A stretch of DNA of 64,000 nucleotides. It comes from Oscillospiraceae bacterium (GTDB taxonomy: Bacteria; Bacillota; Clostridia; Oscillospirales; Ruminococcaceae). Positions within the stretch are counted from its first letter, which is position 1, and each line of letters starts with the position of its first letter. This document shows positions 49,097 through 58,358 of the stretch, one piece after another. The translations under genes were made by a program, and so were the position numbers. The notes beneath the pieces are model-generated. The model searched no databases. It was given only the letters and a program-made list of their open reading frames with translations, and had not been told where the DNA came from. The DNA is taken from the NCBI GenBank assembly GCA_017461565.1, contig JAFTXQ010000002.1, forward strand, positions 1-64,000, written 5' to 3'.

Positions 49097-50401
49097 ATTA
49101 AACTCAACTGGAATAAAAAATATACCACAATAGCAGTGTACAGTCTGCTTGTGATAGTTGCGGCAGTGCTGTTTGTGGTATTCATATTCAAGTATGATTC
49201 GTTTGCGAGCGGTTTTTCATGGGTCGGTGGGGTCATTGCTCCGGTCGTATGCGGAATAGTAATCGCTTATATTATCAATCCGTTGGTGTGCTGGTTTGAA
49301 AATAAGGTGTTCAGAACGCTCCGTGAGGGCGAGGTAAAGATCGATCCCAAAGCCAAGAACGCCGAGAAGCGCATCCGTAAGATCAAGGATGTGCGCCGCA
49401 ACGCTGCAAAGGCTCTGGCGATAATCATTTCCTTTATAATCGTGCTCGCTGCGCTGACAGGTATCTGTATAGCAGTAGTGCCTAATGTTGCGGACAGCAT
49501 TATCGATCTTGCGAATCAGATGCCTACCTACGTCAAAAATGTAGAGGCTTTCCTTAAAAATACTTTTGCCAATAATCCCGATCTTGCGATGTACATTTCC
49601 GAGGAATTCAGTGAGCTAAGCAACATTGTGCTGAAGTTTTCCGAGATGATACAGCCGATGGCTTCGGATATCATCGGAAGCGTTTCCACGGGACTTGTTG
49701 CTTTCGTTTCCGACTTCTTTGCAGGCCTTAGCAATGTGGTGATAGGCTTCATTATCGCTATCTACTTCCTTTCAAGTAAGGAGCGCCTTATCGCTCAGAT
49801 GAAAAAAGTGATGTTTGCGCTGTTCAAGAATGACAAGTGCCAGCAGTTCTTATATGTCTGCCAGAAATGCAACAAAGTATTCAAGCATTATATCATTTCG
49901 GAGCTGCTTGATGCGGTAGTTGTATTCGTGCTGATGCTGGTAGGATGCCTTATTATGGATATGCCCTATGCCATGCTCATTGCAGTGGTGTGCGGTATTA
50001 CAAATCTCATACCGTTTTTTGGCCCGTTTATCGGCGGTATCCCCTGCGGTTTCCTTATATTGCTGGCAGATGAGCCTATCAAGGTGCTGTGGTTCGGCAT
50101 ATTTGTTCTGGTGCTCCAGCAGGTGGACGGCAATATCATCAAGCCTTTCCTTTGCGGAGAGACAATGGGCGTTCCTGCAATATGGGTGCTTATCTCCACG
50201 ATCATAGGAAGCGGACTTTTCGGAATCCCCGGAATGATACTCGGCGCCCCGGTGTTTGCGGTATTCTATCTGCTGTTCGCAGAATTCATATCAGCAAAAC
50301 TCAAGAAAAAAAATATGCCTACCAAAACGGATCGATATGTTACTACTGAGAAGTACAACAACGATTACGCAGAGATAGTCCCGGAAACTGACACGCAATA
50401 A
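49097..50401 (+). CDS. AI-2E family (TerC/YtvI-type) transporter with probable ATT start codon
   Basis: A 434-residue membrane protein of the AI-2E/PerM family with about eight spans; characteristic segments are VVIGFIIAIYFLSSKERL, ITNLIPFFGPFIGGIP and QQVDGNIIKPFLCGETMG. It may exchange small ions or signal molecules; functions in the family differ. The start is unusual: AAGGGAG (49082-49088) lies eight bases before ATT 49097, giving MKLNWNKKYTTIAVYSLLV, an N-terminus typical of clostridial homologues. The first ATG/GTG/TTG-type codon downstream (GTG 49136) has no ribosome site and would cut the first span short. A second ATT at 49094 is an alternative. Confidence 0.85.
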   Translation: MKLNWNKKYTTIAVYSLLVIVAAVLFVVFIFKYDSFASGFSWVGGVIAPVVCGIVIAYIINPLVCWFENKVFRTLREGEVKIDPKAKNAEKRIRKIKDVRRNAAKALAIIISFIIVLAALTGICIAVVPNVADSIIDLANQMPTYVKNVEAFLKNTFANNPDLAMYISEEFSELSNIVLKFSEMIQPMASDIIGSVSTGLVAFVSDFFAGLSNVVIGFIIAIYFLSSKERLIAQMKKVMFALFKNDKCQQFLYVCQKCNKVFKHYIISELLDAVVVFVLMLVGCLIMDMPYAMLIAVVCGITNLIPFFGPFIGGIPCGFLILLADEPIKVLWFGIFVLVLQQVDGNIIKPFLCGETMGVPAIWVLISTIIGSGLFGIPGMILGAPVFAVFYLLFAEFISAKLKKKNMPTKTDRYVTTEKYNNDYAEIVPETDTQ

Positions 50402-50406
50402 AATCT

Positions 50407-50438
50407 ACAGCGGAGCAAAAAAAGCTCCGCTGTTTTTG
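50407..50438 (+). terminator. Terminator after the AI-2E family gene
   Basis: ACAGCGGAGC / GCTCCGCTGT perfect 10-bp stem with an A7 loop and TTTTTGTT tail. Confidence 0.92.
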
Positions 50439-50472
50439 TTAAAAATGACAGGATACTAACACCTTCTATATA

Positions 50473-50502
50473 TTGACAACATGACGACCGATATGTTATA
50501 AT
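50473..50502 (+). promoter_or_regulatory. Promoter of the HAD-FapA-HD-GH2 gene cluster
   Basis: TTGACA (50473-50478), an 18-base spacer and TATAAT (50497-50502). Confidence 0.75.
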
Positions 50503-50559
50503 ATAATAAATATTATAAATTATGTTCGATTATTTTGTGCATTATAGTAAAAGGTGGAA

Positions 50560-51210
50560 ATGATTAAAGCAGTTATTTTTGATATGGACGGGCTGATACT
50601 CGACACTGAGAAGCTTCTTGTCAAGTATTGGTGCCAGGCGGCAAATGAGGCGGGATTTCCTATGCAGAGGGAACACGCTCTCAATATCCGCAGTCTCGCA
50701 CGTAAGTTTGCGATACCTTATCTTCAGGGTGAATTCGGCTCGGATTTTGATTATGTAAAGATACGCAGCCGCCGTATGGAGCTTATGGCAGAGGCGCTTG
50801 AGCGAGACGGCCTTGAGCTGAAAAAAGGTGTAAAAGAGCTGCTTGGGTACCTTAATGCGCATAATATCCCTGCTGCAGTCGCTACGGCAACGGATCATGA
50901 GCGTGCAAAGGCGTATCTCGAAAAAGCAGGCATATATGAGTATTTTGATAAGGTCGTCTGTGCCGCAATGGTCGAAAACGGTAAACCAAAGCCTGACATC
51001 TACCTTTATGCCGCAGAACAGCTCGGTTTTTCGCCAGAAGAGTGCGTGGCACTTGAGGACTCGCCGAACGGGGTCCGCTCCGCTGCCTCCGCAGGATGTG
51101 TGACGATAATGGTCCCCGACCTCACACAGCCTGATGAAGAGCTGAAAGAACTGATATTTGCAAAGGCTGACAGCCTGCTTGATGTACCACAGATTATCGA
51201 ACAGATCTGA
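50560..51210 (+). CDS. HAD-superfamily phosphatase, beta-phosphoglucomutase-like
   Basis: A 216-residue HAD subfamily I protein. Motif I FDMDGLILDTE with the nucleophilic Asp, motif II ATATDH, motif III around NGKPKPDIY and motif IV ALEDSPNGVRSAASAG are all present. It dephosphorylates or isomerises a small phosphorylated metabolite; the substrate is not predictable. ATG 50560 with AAAGG about six bases upstream is preferred over GTG 50554. Confidence 0.88.
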   Translation: MIKAVIFDMDGLILDTEKLLVKYWCQAANEAGFPMQREHALNIRSLARKFAIPYLQGEFGSDFDYVKIRSRRMELMAEALERDGLELKKGVKELLGYLNAHNIPAAVATATDHERAKAYLEKAGIYEYFDKVVCAAMVENGKPKPDIYLYAAEQLGFSPEECVALEDSPNGVRSAASAGCVTIMVPDLTQPDEELKELIFAKADSLLDVPQIIEQI

Positions 51211-51231
51211 ACTCCACCGACGGCGGAGTTC
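51209..51231 (+). terminator. Weak intergenic hairpin
   Basis: GAACTCC / GGAGTTC with a 9-base loop directly after the HAD gene; no T run, so transcription probably continues into the FapA-like gene. Confidence 0.3.
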
Positions 51232-51258
51232 GAAAAACTACGACGTTGGAGAAATAGT

Positions 51259-52695
51259 ATGTTTGACGAGAAGATTGAAAACCGCTTTGGCGAGCTTAAC
51301 GGACCCAAGATGGAACGTCCGCCCGTTATCGACGGACGTGTTGAGATAACCTTTGACAGCTCCGGTATGCTTGCCAATATGGTGATGCATCCTCCGCAGA
51401 ACGGCGGCAGACCTGTTACTATGGAGCTTGTTGCAAGTGAGCTTAAGTCCAAGGGAATAGTTTCGGGTATTGATGAATTTGAGATACGTGATATGGTGGA
51501 TCACCAGCAGTATGAGTCGTATCTGTGCATCGCAAGAGCCATACCCGCCAAGAACGGAATAAACGGCACTATTGAGTTCAGATATGAAAAGAAGCGTGTC
51601 ATCCAGCCGAAAACAGATGAATTCGGCGTAGCGAATTACCGTGAACTGGATACTATCGTGCCGATACGCCGTGGCGATATAATTGCGGATATCACTCCTC
51701 CCACCGAGGGAGAGCCCGGTACCAATATTTTCGGAGAGCCTATTCCTCCCGAGCCGGGCAGACCTGCAAAGCCTACTCTCGGTAAGAATTCCGTTATCTC
51801 GGCAGACGGCAAGCATATAATCGCTGCCTGTGACGGTCATATCAGATACGGCGTAGGCTGTTTCAATGTAGAGGACACCGTTACCATATTCAGCGACCTT
51901 GATATATCTGTCGGAAATATCGACTTTTTCGGAGATGTGCATATCAAAGGAAACGTTATGGAGGGCTTCTCTGTAAAAGCAGGTAAGAACATACGTATCG
52001 ACGGCACAGTCTTCTCCTCCGAGATAGTCGCAGGCGGAAATATAACGGTCGTCGGTGGAATAATCAGCAGCAATGTAAAGTGTGAGGGTCATGTTTCCGC
52101 AGGCTTCTGTCAAAGCTCCGAGATATCCGCAAAGGGCAATGTAGAGGCAAAGGAATTTGCGTTCTGCGATGTCTTCTGCTACGGCGAGCTTAAAGCGAAG
52201 GGTGCAAACGGTACTATCGTCGGCGGAAAGATCACCGCTATGAGAGATATCACCGCTGGTGTTATCGGCTCTGACAAATATACGCAGACTGTCATCAGCA
52301 TAGGTGACGGCTCTGTGACCTATGCAAGAAAGCGCAAGGCGGAGAGCGAGCTTGAGCAATATCAGGACCGCTACGAGAACGCAATGCGAAACCTTGAATA
52401 TCTCAAGCACCGCAAGAATGTACAGGGCGGCGTGCTTACCGAGGATCAGCAGCGCATGATGAAGCTTGAGACCCAGAACAAGCTGTTCAGCACCCTCAAG
52501 AAAAAGGAGCTTACTCTGCTGATATCACAGCTTGATGATGATATACAGAACAAGGATAACCTTTCTGCGGTATGTCAGGTGCTGTATCCGGGCGCAAGAT
52601 TCTGTATAAACTTCCTTACCATGGACGTCACCGAGACCTACGGCAGATCGAGAGTCACTGTGGTCAACGATCAGATCGTGGTGCTGCCAAACTGA
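51259..52695 (+). CDS. FapA-family (DUF342) protein
   Basis: A 478-residue cytoplasmic protein. The N-terminal half contains the FapA-specific region (RRGDIIADITPPTEGEPG, TNIFGEPIPPEPGRPAKP, VISADGKHIIAACDGHI). The C-terminal half is a right-handed beta-helix with regular repeats (DVHIKGNVMEGFSVKAGKNI, FSSEIVAGGNITVVGGI), then a coiled coil (RKRKAESELEQYQDRYENAM). FapA-family proteins are linked to polymer or envelope processes and DNA binding in different species; the function here is not known. Confidence 0.88.
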   Translation: MFDEKIENRFGELNGPKMERPPVIDGRVEITFDSSGMLANMVMHPPQNGGRPVTMELVASELKSKGIVSGIDEFEIRDMVDHQQYESYLCIARAIPAKNGINGTIEFRYEKKRVIQPKTDEFGVANYRELDTIVPIRRGDIIADITPPTEGEPGTNIFGEPIPPEPGRPAKPTLGKNSVISADGKHIIAACDGHIRYGVGCFNVEDTVTIFSDLDISVGNIDFFGDVHIKGNVMEGFSVKAGKNIRIDGTVFSSEIVAGGNITVVGGIISSNVKCEGHVSAGFCQSSEISAKGNVEAKEFAFCDVFCYGELKAKGANGTIVGGKITAMRDITAGVIGSDKYTQTVISIGDGSVTYARKRKAESELEQYQDRYENAMRNLEYLKHRKNVQGGVLTEDQQRMMKLETQNKLFSTLKKKELTLLISQLDDDIQNKDNLSAVCQVLYPGARFCINFLTMDVTETYGRSRVTVVNDQIVVLPN

Positions 52696-52705
52696 CGGAG
52701 GTTAG

Positions 52706-53248
52706 ATGATACCAAAAGATCACATATATACTTACAGCGGCGTGAGCTTCTCGCCGCTGTCTCCATCTGAAAAGGATATCTGTCCCGAGGATATTGCACA
52801 TGCGCTGTCCTATATCTGCCGTGCTAACGGACATTTCAAAAGCTTCTATTCCGTTGCGCAGCACTGCCTTTCCTGCGAACATGAGGCAAGGCTGAGGGGA
52901 TATTCCGACAAGATAAGGCTTGCCTGTCTGCTTCACGACGCAAGCGAGGCATTCATTTCCGATATAACCAGGCCTGTAAAACGGCAGCTTTCGGAATACA
53001 AGGCGATAGAGGATAAGCTTCAGCGTGTGATATACAAGCGCTTCGGAATAGACCCCGACGACAAAGAGATCATGTCAGCAGTGTCCGGAATAGACGATGC
53101 AATGCTTTATCATGAATTTCTTGCGCTTGGCGGGCTTGCTTTGTATGATGAAGCGCCCGAGATACTTTCACAGCCTGATTACAGCTTCGTACCGTTCGAG
53201 GAAACGAAAATGCTGTTTTTGAATACACTTGACAAATTGTACAAATAA
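52706..53248 (+). CDS. HD-domain phosphohydrolase (YfbR-like)
   Basis: A 180-residue HD-superfamily protein: FYSVAQHCLSCEHEAR, LLHDASEAFISDIT with the HD pair, and GIDDAMLYHEF supply the metal ligands. It resembles small 5'-nucleotidase-type HD hydrolases. GGAGG lies five bases before the ATG, and it follows the FapA-like gene by 10 bases. Confidence 0.85.
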   Translation: MIPKDHIYTYSGVSFSPLSPSEKDICPEDIAHALSYICRANGHFKSFYSVAQHCLSCEHEARLRGYSDKIRLACLLHDASEAFISDITRPVKRQLSEYKAIEDKLQRVIYKRFGIDPDDKEIMSAVSGIDDAMLYHEFLALGGLALYDEAPEILSQPDYSFVPFEETKMLFLNTLDKLYK

Positions 53249-53261
53249 CGGAGGACAACCG

Positions 53262-56200
53262 ATGCACTCAAAGGATATTCTTTTTAACGATAACTGGCAG
53301 TTCTGCCTTTGCGATATCGGCACGCAGTCCGCTGCTCTTGCCGACAAGAAGTGGTATAATGTAGAGCTTCCCCACGACTGGCTTATCGGTGACACAAAAA
53401 ATCTTTACGCAACAGGAGAGGGCTGGTACAGGCGCACGCTCGCAGTAACACCCGAACAGCTTTCGGGCAGAGTTTTCATCAATTTCGACGGAGTTTATAT
53501 GAACTCTACCGTTTACGTGAACGGTAAAGAGGCAGGTACATGGACGTATGGCTATTCGGCGTTTGAATACGACATTACCGGGCTTCTGCACGAGGGTGAT
53601 AACGAGATACTGGTGCGTGTAAAGCACGAGGCTCCCAATTCCCGTTGGTACTCGGGCGCAGGAATATTCCGTGATGTCACGCTTAAGTATCGTCATGCGA
53701 CCTATATCCGCACCAACGGCATATATATCCACTCCGAAAAGGGCGAGAATGGAACATGGCACACAGAGATCGACACCGATATCTGCGGCGAGGCAGCTGA
53801 CATCCGCATGGTGATAAGCCTGCTTGATCCTGACAGCAGTACCATAGCGGCATACGAACAGAAAGCGCACTTTGACGGCGGAACAGAGACTTTTTCAAAC
53901 AGCTTTGATATCACTGCTCCCGCAGTGTGGGATACAGACAATCCTGCCCTATATACGCTGGCAGTGGAGCTGTATAAAGGTGAGGAGTTCCTCGGTATCG
54001 AATACGTAGATCACGGCTACCGTACTGTGGAGTTCATCCCTGAAAAGGGTGTTGTGCTGAACGGCAGACAGATAAAGCTGCACGGCGTATGTATGCACCA
54101 CGATCTGGGCGCACTGGGTGCGGCATATAATTATGCTGCGCTGTACCGTCAGCTTTCGATAATGAAGGAAATGGGCTGCAACGCAGTGCGTACCGCACAC
54201 AATATGCCTGTAAAGCAGCTTGCAGGGATCTGCGATGAGTTGGGACTGCTGGTGAACAGCGAGTCCTTTGATATGTGGGAGAACTCCAAGACTGAATTTG
54301 ATAACCACCGCTTCTTTGTGCAGCATGCAGAGCGTGATGTGAGATCGTGGATAGAGCGTGACCGCAATCACCCCTCTGTGATCATGTGGAGCATAGGAAA
54401 CGAGATCAGCGATACAAATGATCCTCACGGAATAGAAATTACACAGCGCCTTTATGATTATGTTCAGAAGTATGATCCCAGGCATAACGCTTATGCTACC
54501 ATCGGTTCAAACTTCATGGGCAGCGAGAATGCGCAGAAGTGCTCGGATATAGTGAAGCTTGCAGGCTACAATTATTCTGAGCGTATGTATAAGGATCACC
54601 ATGAGAAGTACCCCAACTGGATGATCTACGGCAGCGAGACAGCCTCCGCTGTCCGTTCCAGAGGCATTTACCGCTTCCCTGCGGATGTTCCGCAGCTGAC
54701 GCACGAGGATCTTCAGTGCAGCTCGCTGGACAACAGCGTTGTGGGATGGGGCTCCTCCGCGATGAAGTCATGGCGCCTTGACCGTGATCATGATTTCTGC
54801 GGCGGTCAGTTCATCTGGACGGGCTTTGACTACATCGGCGAGCCTACGCCGTATTCGACAAAAAACAGTTATTTCGGCATTGTGGATACTGCAGGCTTCC
54901 CCAAGGATATCTATTATTTCTACCAGAGCGTCTGGACTGATAAGCCGATGATACACATCGCTCCCTCCTACTGGGATTTTAACGACGGCGATATCATCGA
55001 TGTCATCATATACAGCAACGCACATACAGTGGAGCTTTTCCTCAATGGAAACAGCATTGGAAAGCACGATATGGCGCTTTCCACCGACGAGCGTATGCGT
55101 GCCGAGTTCAAGGTTCCGTATAAGGCAGGCATCATCACAGCGAAGGGCTACGATGAAAACCAGAACGAGATCGTATCGCAGACGCTGGAAACTCCGTCCG
55201 ATCCCGTCGGCTTCTTTGTTTCCACAGGCAGAGAAGAGGATGTTATCTGTGCTGACGGCAGGGATATAATGTTCCTGGAGATTGGTGTATGCGATAAGGA
55301 CGGCATACCCGTCGGAAACGCAAGAAACCGTGTGAAGGTAGAGGTCAGCGGCGCAGGACGTCTTGTCGGACTTGATAACGGCGACAGCACCGACTATGAC
55401 AGCTACAAGGGCGATAACCGCAGACTGTTCAGCGGCAAGCTGCTTGCCATGATCCAATCGACCGACAAAGAGGGTGAGGTTACTGTAAGGCTCAGCTCCG
55501 AGGGCATCGAGACCGCAGAGTTCAGCTTCCGTACAGAGGGATGCGGCGGATGCGAGGGCGTATCGGTGGTATCAGATAACGCTTATCCCACAGCAAAGAC
55601 CGAATATATAAACGAGATACCCGTAAGAAAGATCGTAACTTTCTGCGATAACAGAGAGCTCAACGCAGACAGAAAGACCGCAGAGATAAACGTAAAGCTG
55701 CTTCCCGAAAATGCGACTTATTCCGACATCACATGGAAGTGCGTGCGCAGCAACGGTGTTGAGGTGGACTGTGCTTCGATAGAGTGGGAGGGAACAAAGG
55801 CAGTTGTTACCGCAATCGGTGACGGAGAGTTCTTCGCAAGAGCGTTCCTCAATAACGGAGCGTCTCAGCCGCAGGTATGCGCTGATGTGGCGATGACCGT
55901 GACAGGTCTTGGTCAGGCAACGAAGGATGCGTACAGCTTCATATCCGCAAGCAGGCTGGACGGTGCCAACGTTCCCGTGAGCATCATTGAGGACGGCGCT
56001 ATCAGCAACTTTGACGGTCAGACCATAATGATCTATAACAGCGTGGACTTCGGAAAGACAGGTACAGAGAAGCTCATCCTGCACATCGGTGCCTGCTTTG
56101 ACGCACCTGTTGAGGTGTGGGACGGTATGCCGGGCGACGAGGGTACGCTTATCGGTCGCTTTGATTTCAGAAATAACGGACACTGGTGTGGCTTTGCCGA

Positions 56201-56666
56201 GCAGTGCTATGATATCTCCCGTATCAGCGGCGTTCATACGATCTGTGTGGTCATCGACACCCGTGTCATCTTCGGCGGCTTTGAGTTCAGCGAGATAGAG
56301 CGTGCCTTTGATGTGAACTTTGCAGGTGACAGCGACAGTATCTACGGCGATGACTATAAGCTCAACGGTAAGATGGTGGAGAGCATAGGAAACAACGTTA
56401 TCCTTAATTATGACGCCCTTGATTTCGGCGAGAACGGCGCATCCGCCATTACGATATGCGGATACACTCCCAATCCGTCCAATGCGGTGCAGCTGAGATA
56501 TACCCCCGAGGGCGGCGAGCAGAGCAGTATGTTCCTTGAGTTCAGGAACTCCGACGGACAGAGCGAGCAGCGCTTTGATATACCGAAGCTTATCGGCGTG
56601 AACGATATCAGCTTTGTATTCCTGCCCGGCTCCAAATTTGATTTCAACTGGTTCAGATTTGAATGA
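53262..56666 (+). CDS. GH2 beta-galactosidase-like glycosidase with C-terminal accessory modules
   Basis: A 1134-residue glycoside hydrolase family 2 enzyme without signal peptide, so presumably cytoplasmic. Sugar-binding domain (WYNVELPHDWLI, GEGWYRRTL, NFDGVYMNSTVYVNG), immunoglobulin-like domain, then the TIM barrel with HGVCMHHDLGALGAAYN, acid/base E381 in MWSIGNEISD and nucleophile E459 in IYGSETAS. A DUF4982-like domain follows (about 570-650), then Ig-like and two galactose-binding-like modules (about 900-1134, e.g. LHIGACFDAPVEVWDG, IGRFDFRNNG). The start at 53262 (GGAGG six bases upstream) is preferred; the frame upstream overlaps the HD gene. Exact specificity (galactosidase, glucuronidase or mannosidase) is not certain. 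Confidence 0.92.
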   Translation: MHSKDILFNDNWQFCLCDIGTQSAALADKKWYNVELPHDWLIGDTKNLYATGEGWYRRTLAVTPEQLSGRVFINFDGVYMNSTVYVNGKEAGTWTYGYSAFEYDITGLLHEGDNEILVRVKHEAPNSRWYSGAGIFRDVTLKYRHATYIRTNGIYIHSEKGENGTWHTEIDTDICGEAADIRMVISLLDPDSSTIAAYEQKAHFDGGTETFSNSFDITAPAVWDTDNPALYTLAVELYKGEEFLGIEYVDHGYRTVEFIPEKGVVLNGRQIKLHGVCMHHDLGALGAAYNYAALYRQLSIMKEMGCNAVRTAHNMPVKQLAGICDELGLLVNSESFDMWENSKTEFDNHRFFVQHAERDVRSWIERDRNHPSVIMWSIGNEISDTNDPHGIEITQRLYDYVQKYDPRHNAYATIGSNFMGSENAQKCSDIVKLAGYNYSERMYKDHHEKYPNWMIYGSETASAVRSRGIYRFPADVPQLTHEDLQCSSLDNSVVGWGSSAMKSWRLDRDHDFCGGQFIWTGFDYIGEPTPYSTKNSYFGIVDTAGFPKDIYYFYQSVWTDKPMIHIAPSYWDFNDGDIIDVIIYSNAHTVELFLNGNSIGKHDMALSTDERMRAEFKVPYKAGIITAKGYDENQNEIVSQTLETPSDPVGFFVSTGREEDVICADGRDIMFLEIGVCDKDGIPVGNARNRVKVEVSGAGRLVGLDNGDSTDYDSYKGDNRRLFSGKLLAMIQSTDKEGEVTVRLSSEGIETAEFSFRTEGCGGCEGVSVVSDNAYPTAKTEYINEIPVRKIVTFCDNRELNADRKTAEINVKLLPENATYSDITWKCVRSNGVEVDCASIEWEGTKAVVTAIGDGEFFARAFLNNGASQPQVCADVAMTVTGLGQATKDAYSFISASRLDGANVPVSIIEDGAISNFDGQTIMIYNSVDFGKTGTEKLILHIGACFDAPVEVWDGMPGDEGTLIGRFDFRNNGHWCGFAEQCYDISRISGVHTICVVIDTRVIFGGFEFSEIERAFDVNFAGDSDSIYGDDYKLNGKMVESIGNNVILNYDALDFGENGASAITICGYTPNPSNAVQLRYTPEGGEQSSMFLEFRNSDGQSEQRFDIPKLIGVNDISFVFLPGSKFDFNWFRFE

Positions 56667-56678
56667 TAAATACAACAA

Positions 56679-56718
56679 AGCTCCCCGAGAGGCTTTCGCT
56701 TCACGGGGAGCTTCGTTT
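56679..56718. terminator. Bidirectional terminator after the GH2 gene
   Basis: AAGCTCCCCG / CGGGGAGCTT 10-bp stem (56679-56688, 56705-56714) between convergent genes. Confidence 0.85.
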
Positions 56719-56750
56719 ATGCAAACTGTTCTTTGATATGGAGAGAAAGA

Positions 56751-56957
56751 TCAGTCTGTAAGCTTAGTGGGGATGTCAGCGAGTTTAAATCCGAATACCT
56801 CGCCACATTTTTTGCAGGCAAGCGCCTTGATGTAGGAGCTTTTCTTTATGATACGGGTAACAGGCTGATCCTCAGGTGTAAACACTACGCCGCCTGTGGA
56901 CAGGAGTGTTCCTGTGATGATCTCTGTGCTGCCGCACACGGGGCATTTTCTTTCCAT
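56751..56957 (-). CDS. Small zinc-ribbon protein
   Basis: A 68-residue protein with two cysteine pairs, CPVCGS near the N-terminus and CKKCGEVFG, forming a likely zinc ribbon around a beta-rich core (GVVFTPEDQPVTRIIK). Its function is unknown. It lies downstream of the ABC exporter genes in the same direction, 18 bases after them; AAAGGAAT precedes its ATG. Confidence 0.75.
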   Translation of the reverse strand: MERKCPVCGSTEIITGTLLSTGGVVFTPEDQPVTRIIKKSSYIKALACKKCGEVFGFKLADIPTKLTD

Positions 56958-56975
56958 GATCTTAATTCCTTTCTG

Positions 56976-58358
56976 TTACTTTCTTGTTGCCATTCTGATG
57001 ATATCCTTGAACTTGATAAGGTTTCCGTTGTGCAGGATTATCATTTCGTATACCTTAGCCACTACCATAGCGATAAGCACCACGAACACTGCGAGGATAA
57101 GCACTGCGATGATGCACTGTACCATATCCATCGTACCCAGCAGCAGTGCGGAGGGCAGTGCAAAGGGGGAGGATACGGGGCAATAGTAGGAGAATATCTG
57201 GACGGGGTTTACAGTGGCTGCGCCCGACTCCATGGAGTCGATATTGAAGATAACGGGGAAGTATGCAAGGTACATACCTACAACACCGAGGAAGGACAGT
57301 GGCTGCATTGCCTGAGCCAGGTCCTCCATACGGCTTACGCTTGCGCCTGCGAGCGCTGCAATAAGCGCATAGAACAGGAAGCCGAGGATGAAGATAACGA
57401 AGATGAGTACGATAGACAGAGGGCTGATGCTGCCGAGGGTGTTGCCGATAGCCTCTGCTATCTCGGCACCCTCGCCTGTGAGGGCTTCTGTGCTGTTGAG
57501 CATATCCATGATCTCGCCGCCTATACCAAAGGAAGCAGTCGCCATAAATGATACTGCACCTACAACACCGATAAGTATGAACTGCGCAAGGGAGATAATT
57601 CCCATAGCCATTACCTTACCGATAACCACTGCGAGGGGTCTTACGGAAGTGAGCAGCAGCTCCATTACACGGGAGGTCTTTTCTGTCGCAATAGACTGCG
57701 CCACGGTCTGACCGTACACGAATATCAGCATGAACAGTACGAGGGAAACAACGATGGGAACGAAATAGTTGATAGCGCTCTCGAATATGTTCCATTCATC
57801 TGTACCTGCCGTGATCTTGGAGGTGGATACATAACGCTGTGTTGCGGCGTAATTCTCAGCGGAAACGCCTGCGTTCATCATGTTGCGGTAGTCCACCATC
57901 TGGGATGCCGCCATGGAGATGTAATCCACTGCCTCGCTGTCTGTGTCGGGAGCATAGTAGGTTTTTACGTTGTAGCCTACAACAATGTTTTCTGAGGTTA
58001 TCTCGCTTATGGAGATCATCGCTTCGTTGCTGCTTGTAATAAGCTTATCCAGCATATCATCGGCGCTCAGCTCTGTTTGGGCTATCTTTACGCCCATTGC
58101 TGTAAGTGAGGCGATATCCTCGTCGAGGAATATACCGCAGTTGTCGTAAATGTATACTGCATCGGGGGAGGACTGTGTTGTGGTCTCGCCGCCGATAACC
58201 TCTTCCTCGCCGCTGAGCAGCCCGGGGAGTATGTTGATGCCCGCTGTAAGCAATGCCACTAGCAGACACACTATGATAGTACCGATTATAAATGATTTTG
58301 TCTTGATATGCTGTATAAGCGTAAAGGTGAATACTTTCTGCCAGCCCTTAGTTTTCAT
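56976..58358 (-). CDS. ABC-2 type permease, NatB-like
   Basis: A 460-residue membrane protein: one N-terminal span (IIGTIIVCLLVALLTAGINI), a long extracellular domain (about 45-190) and five C-terminal spans, as in NatB/YhaP-type ABC-2 exporters. SIATEKTSRVMELLLTSVRP is the conserved cytoplasmic segment before the second span. ATG 58358 overlaps the upstream ATPase gene by 11 bases and has GGTAGGTG upstream. It probably exports a small molecule, ion or peptide with its partner. Confidence 0.9.
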   Translation of the reverse strand: MKTKGWQKVFTFTLIQHIKTKSFIIGTIIVCLLVALLTAGINILPGLLSGEEEVIGGETTTQSSPDAVYIYDNCGIFLDEDIASLTAMGVKIAQTELSADDMLDKLITSSNEAMISISEITSENIVVGYNVKTYYAPDTDSEAVDYISMAASQMVDYRNMMNAGVSAENYAATQRYVSTSKITAGTDEWNIFESAINYFVPIVVSLVLFMLIFVYGQTVAQSIATEKTSRVMELLLTSVRPLAVVIGKVMAMGIISLAQFILIGVVGAVSFMATASFGIGGEIMDMLNSTEALTGEGAEIAEAIGNTLGSISPLSIVLIFVIFILGFLFYALIAALAGASVSRMEDLAQAMQPLSFLGVVGMYLAYFPVIFNIDSMESGAATVNPVQIFSYYCPVSSPFALPSALLLGTMDMVQCIIAVLILAVFVVLIAMVVAKVYEMIILHNGNLIKFKDIIRMATRK

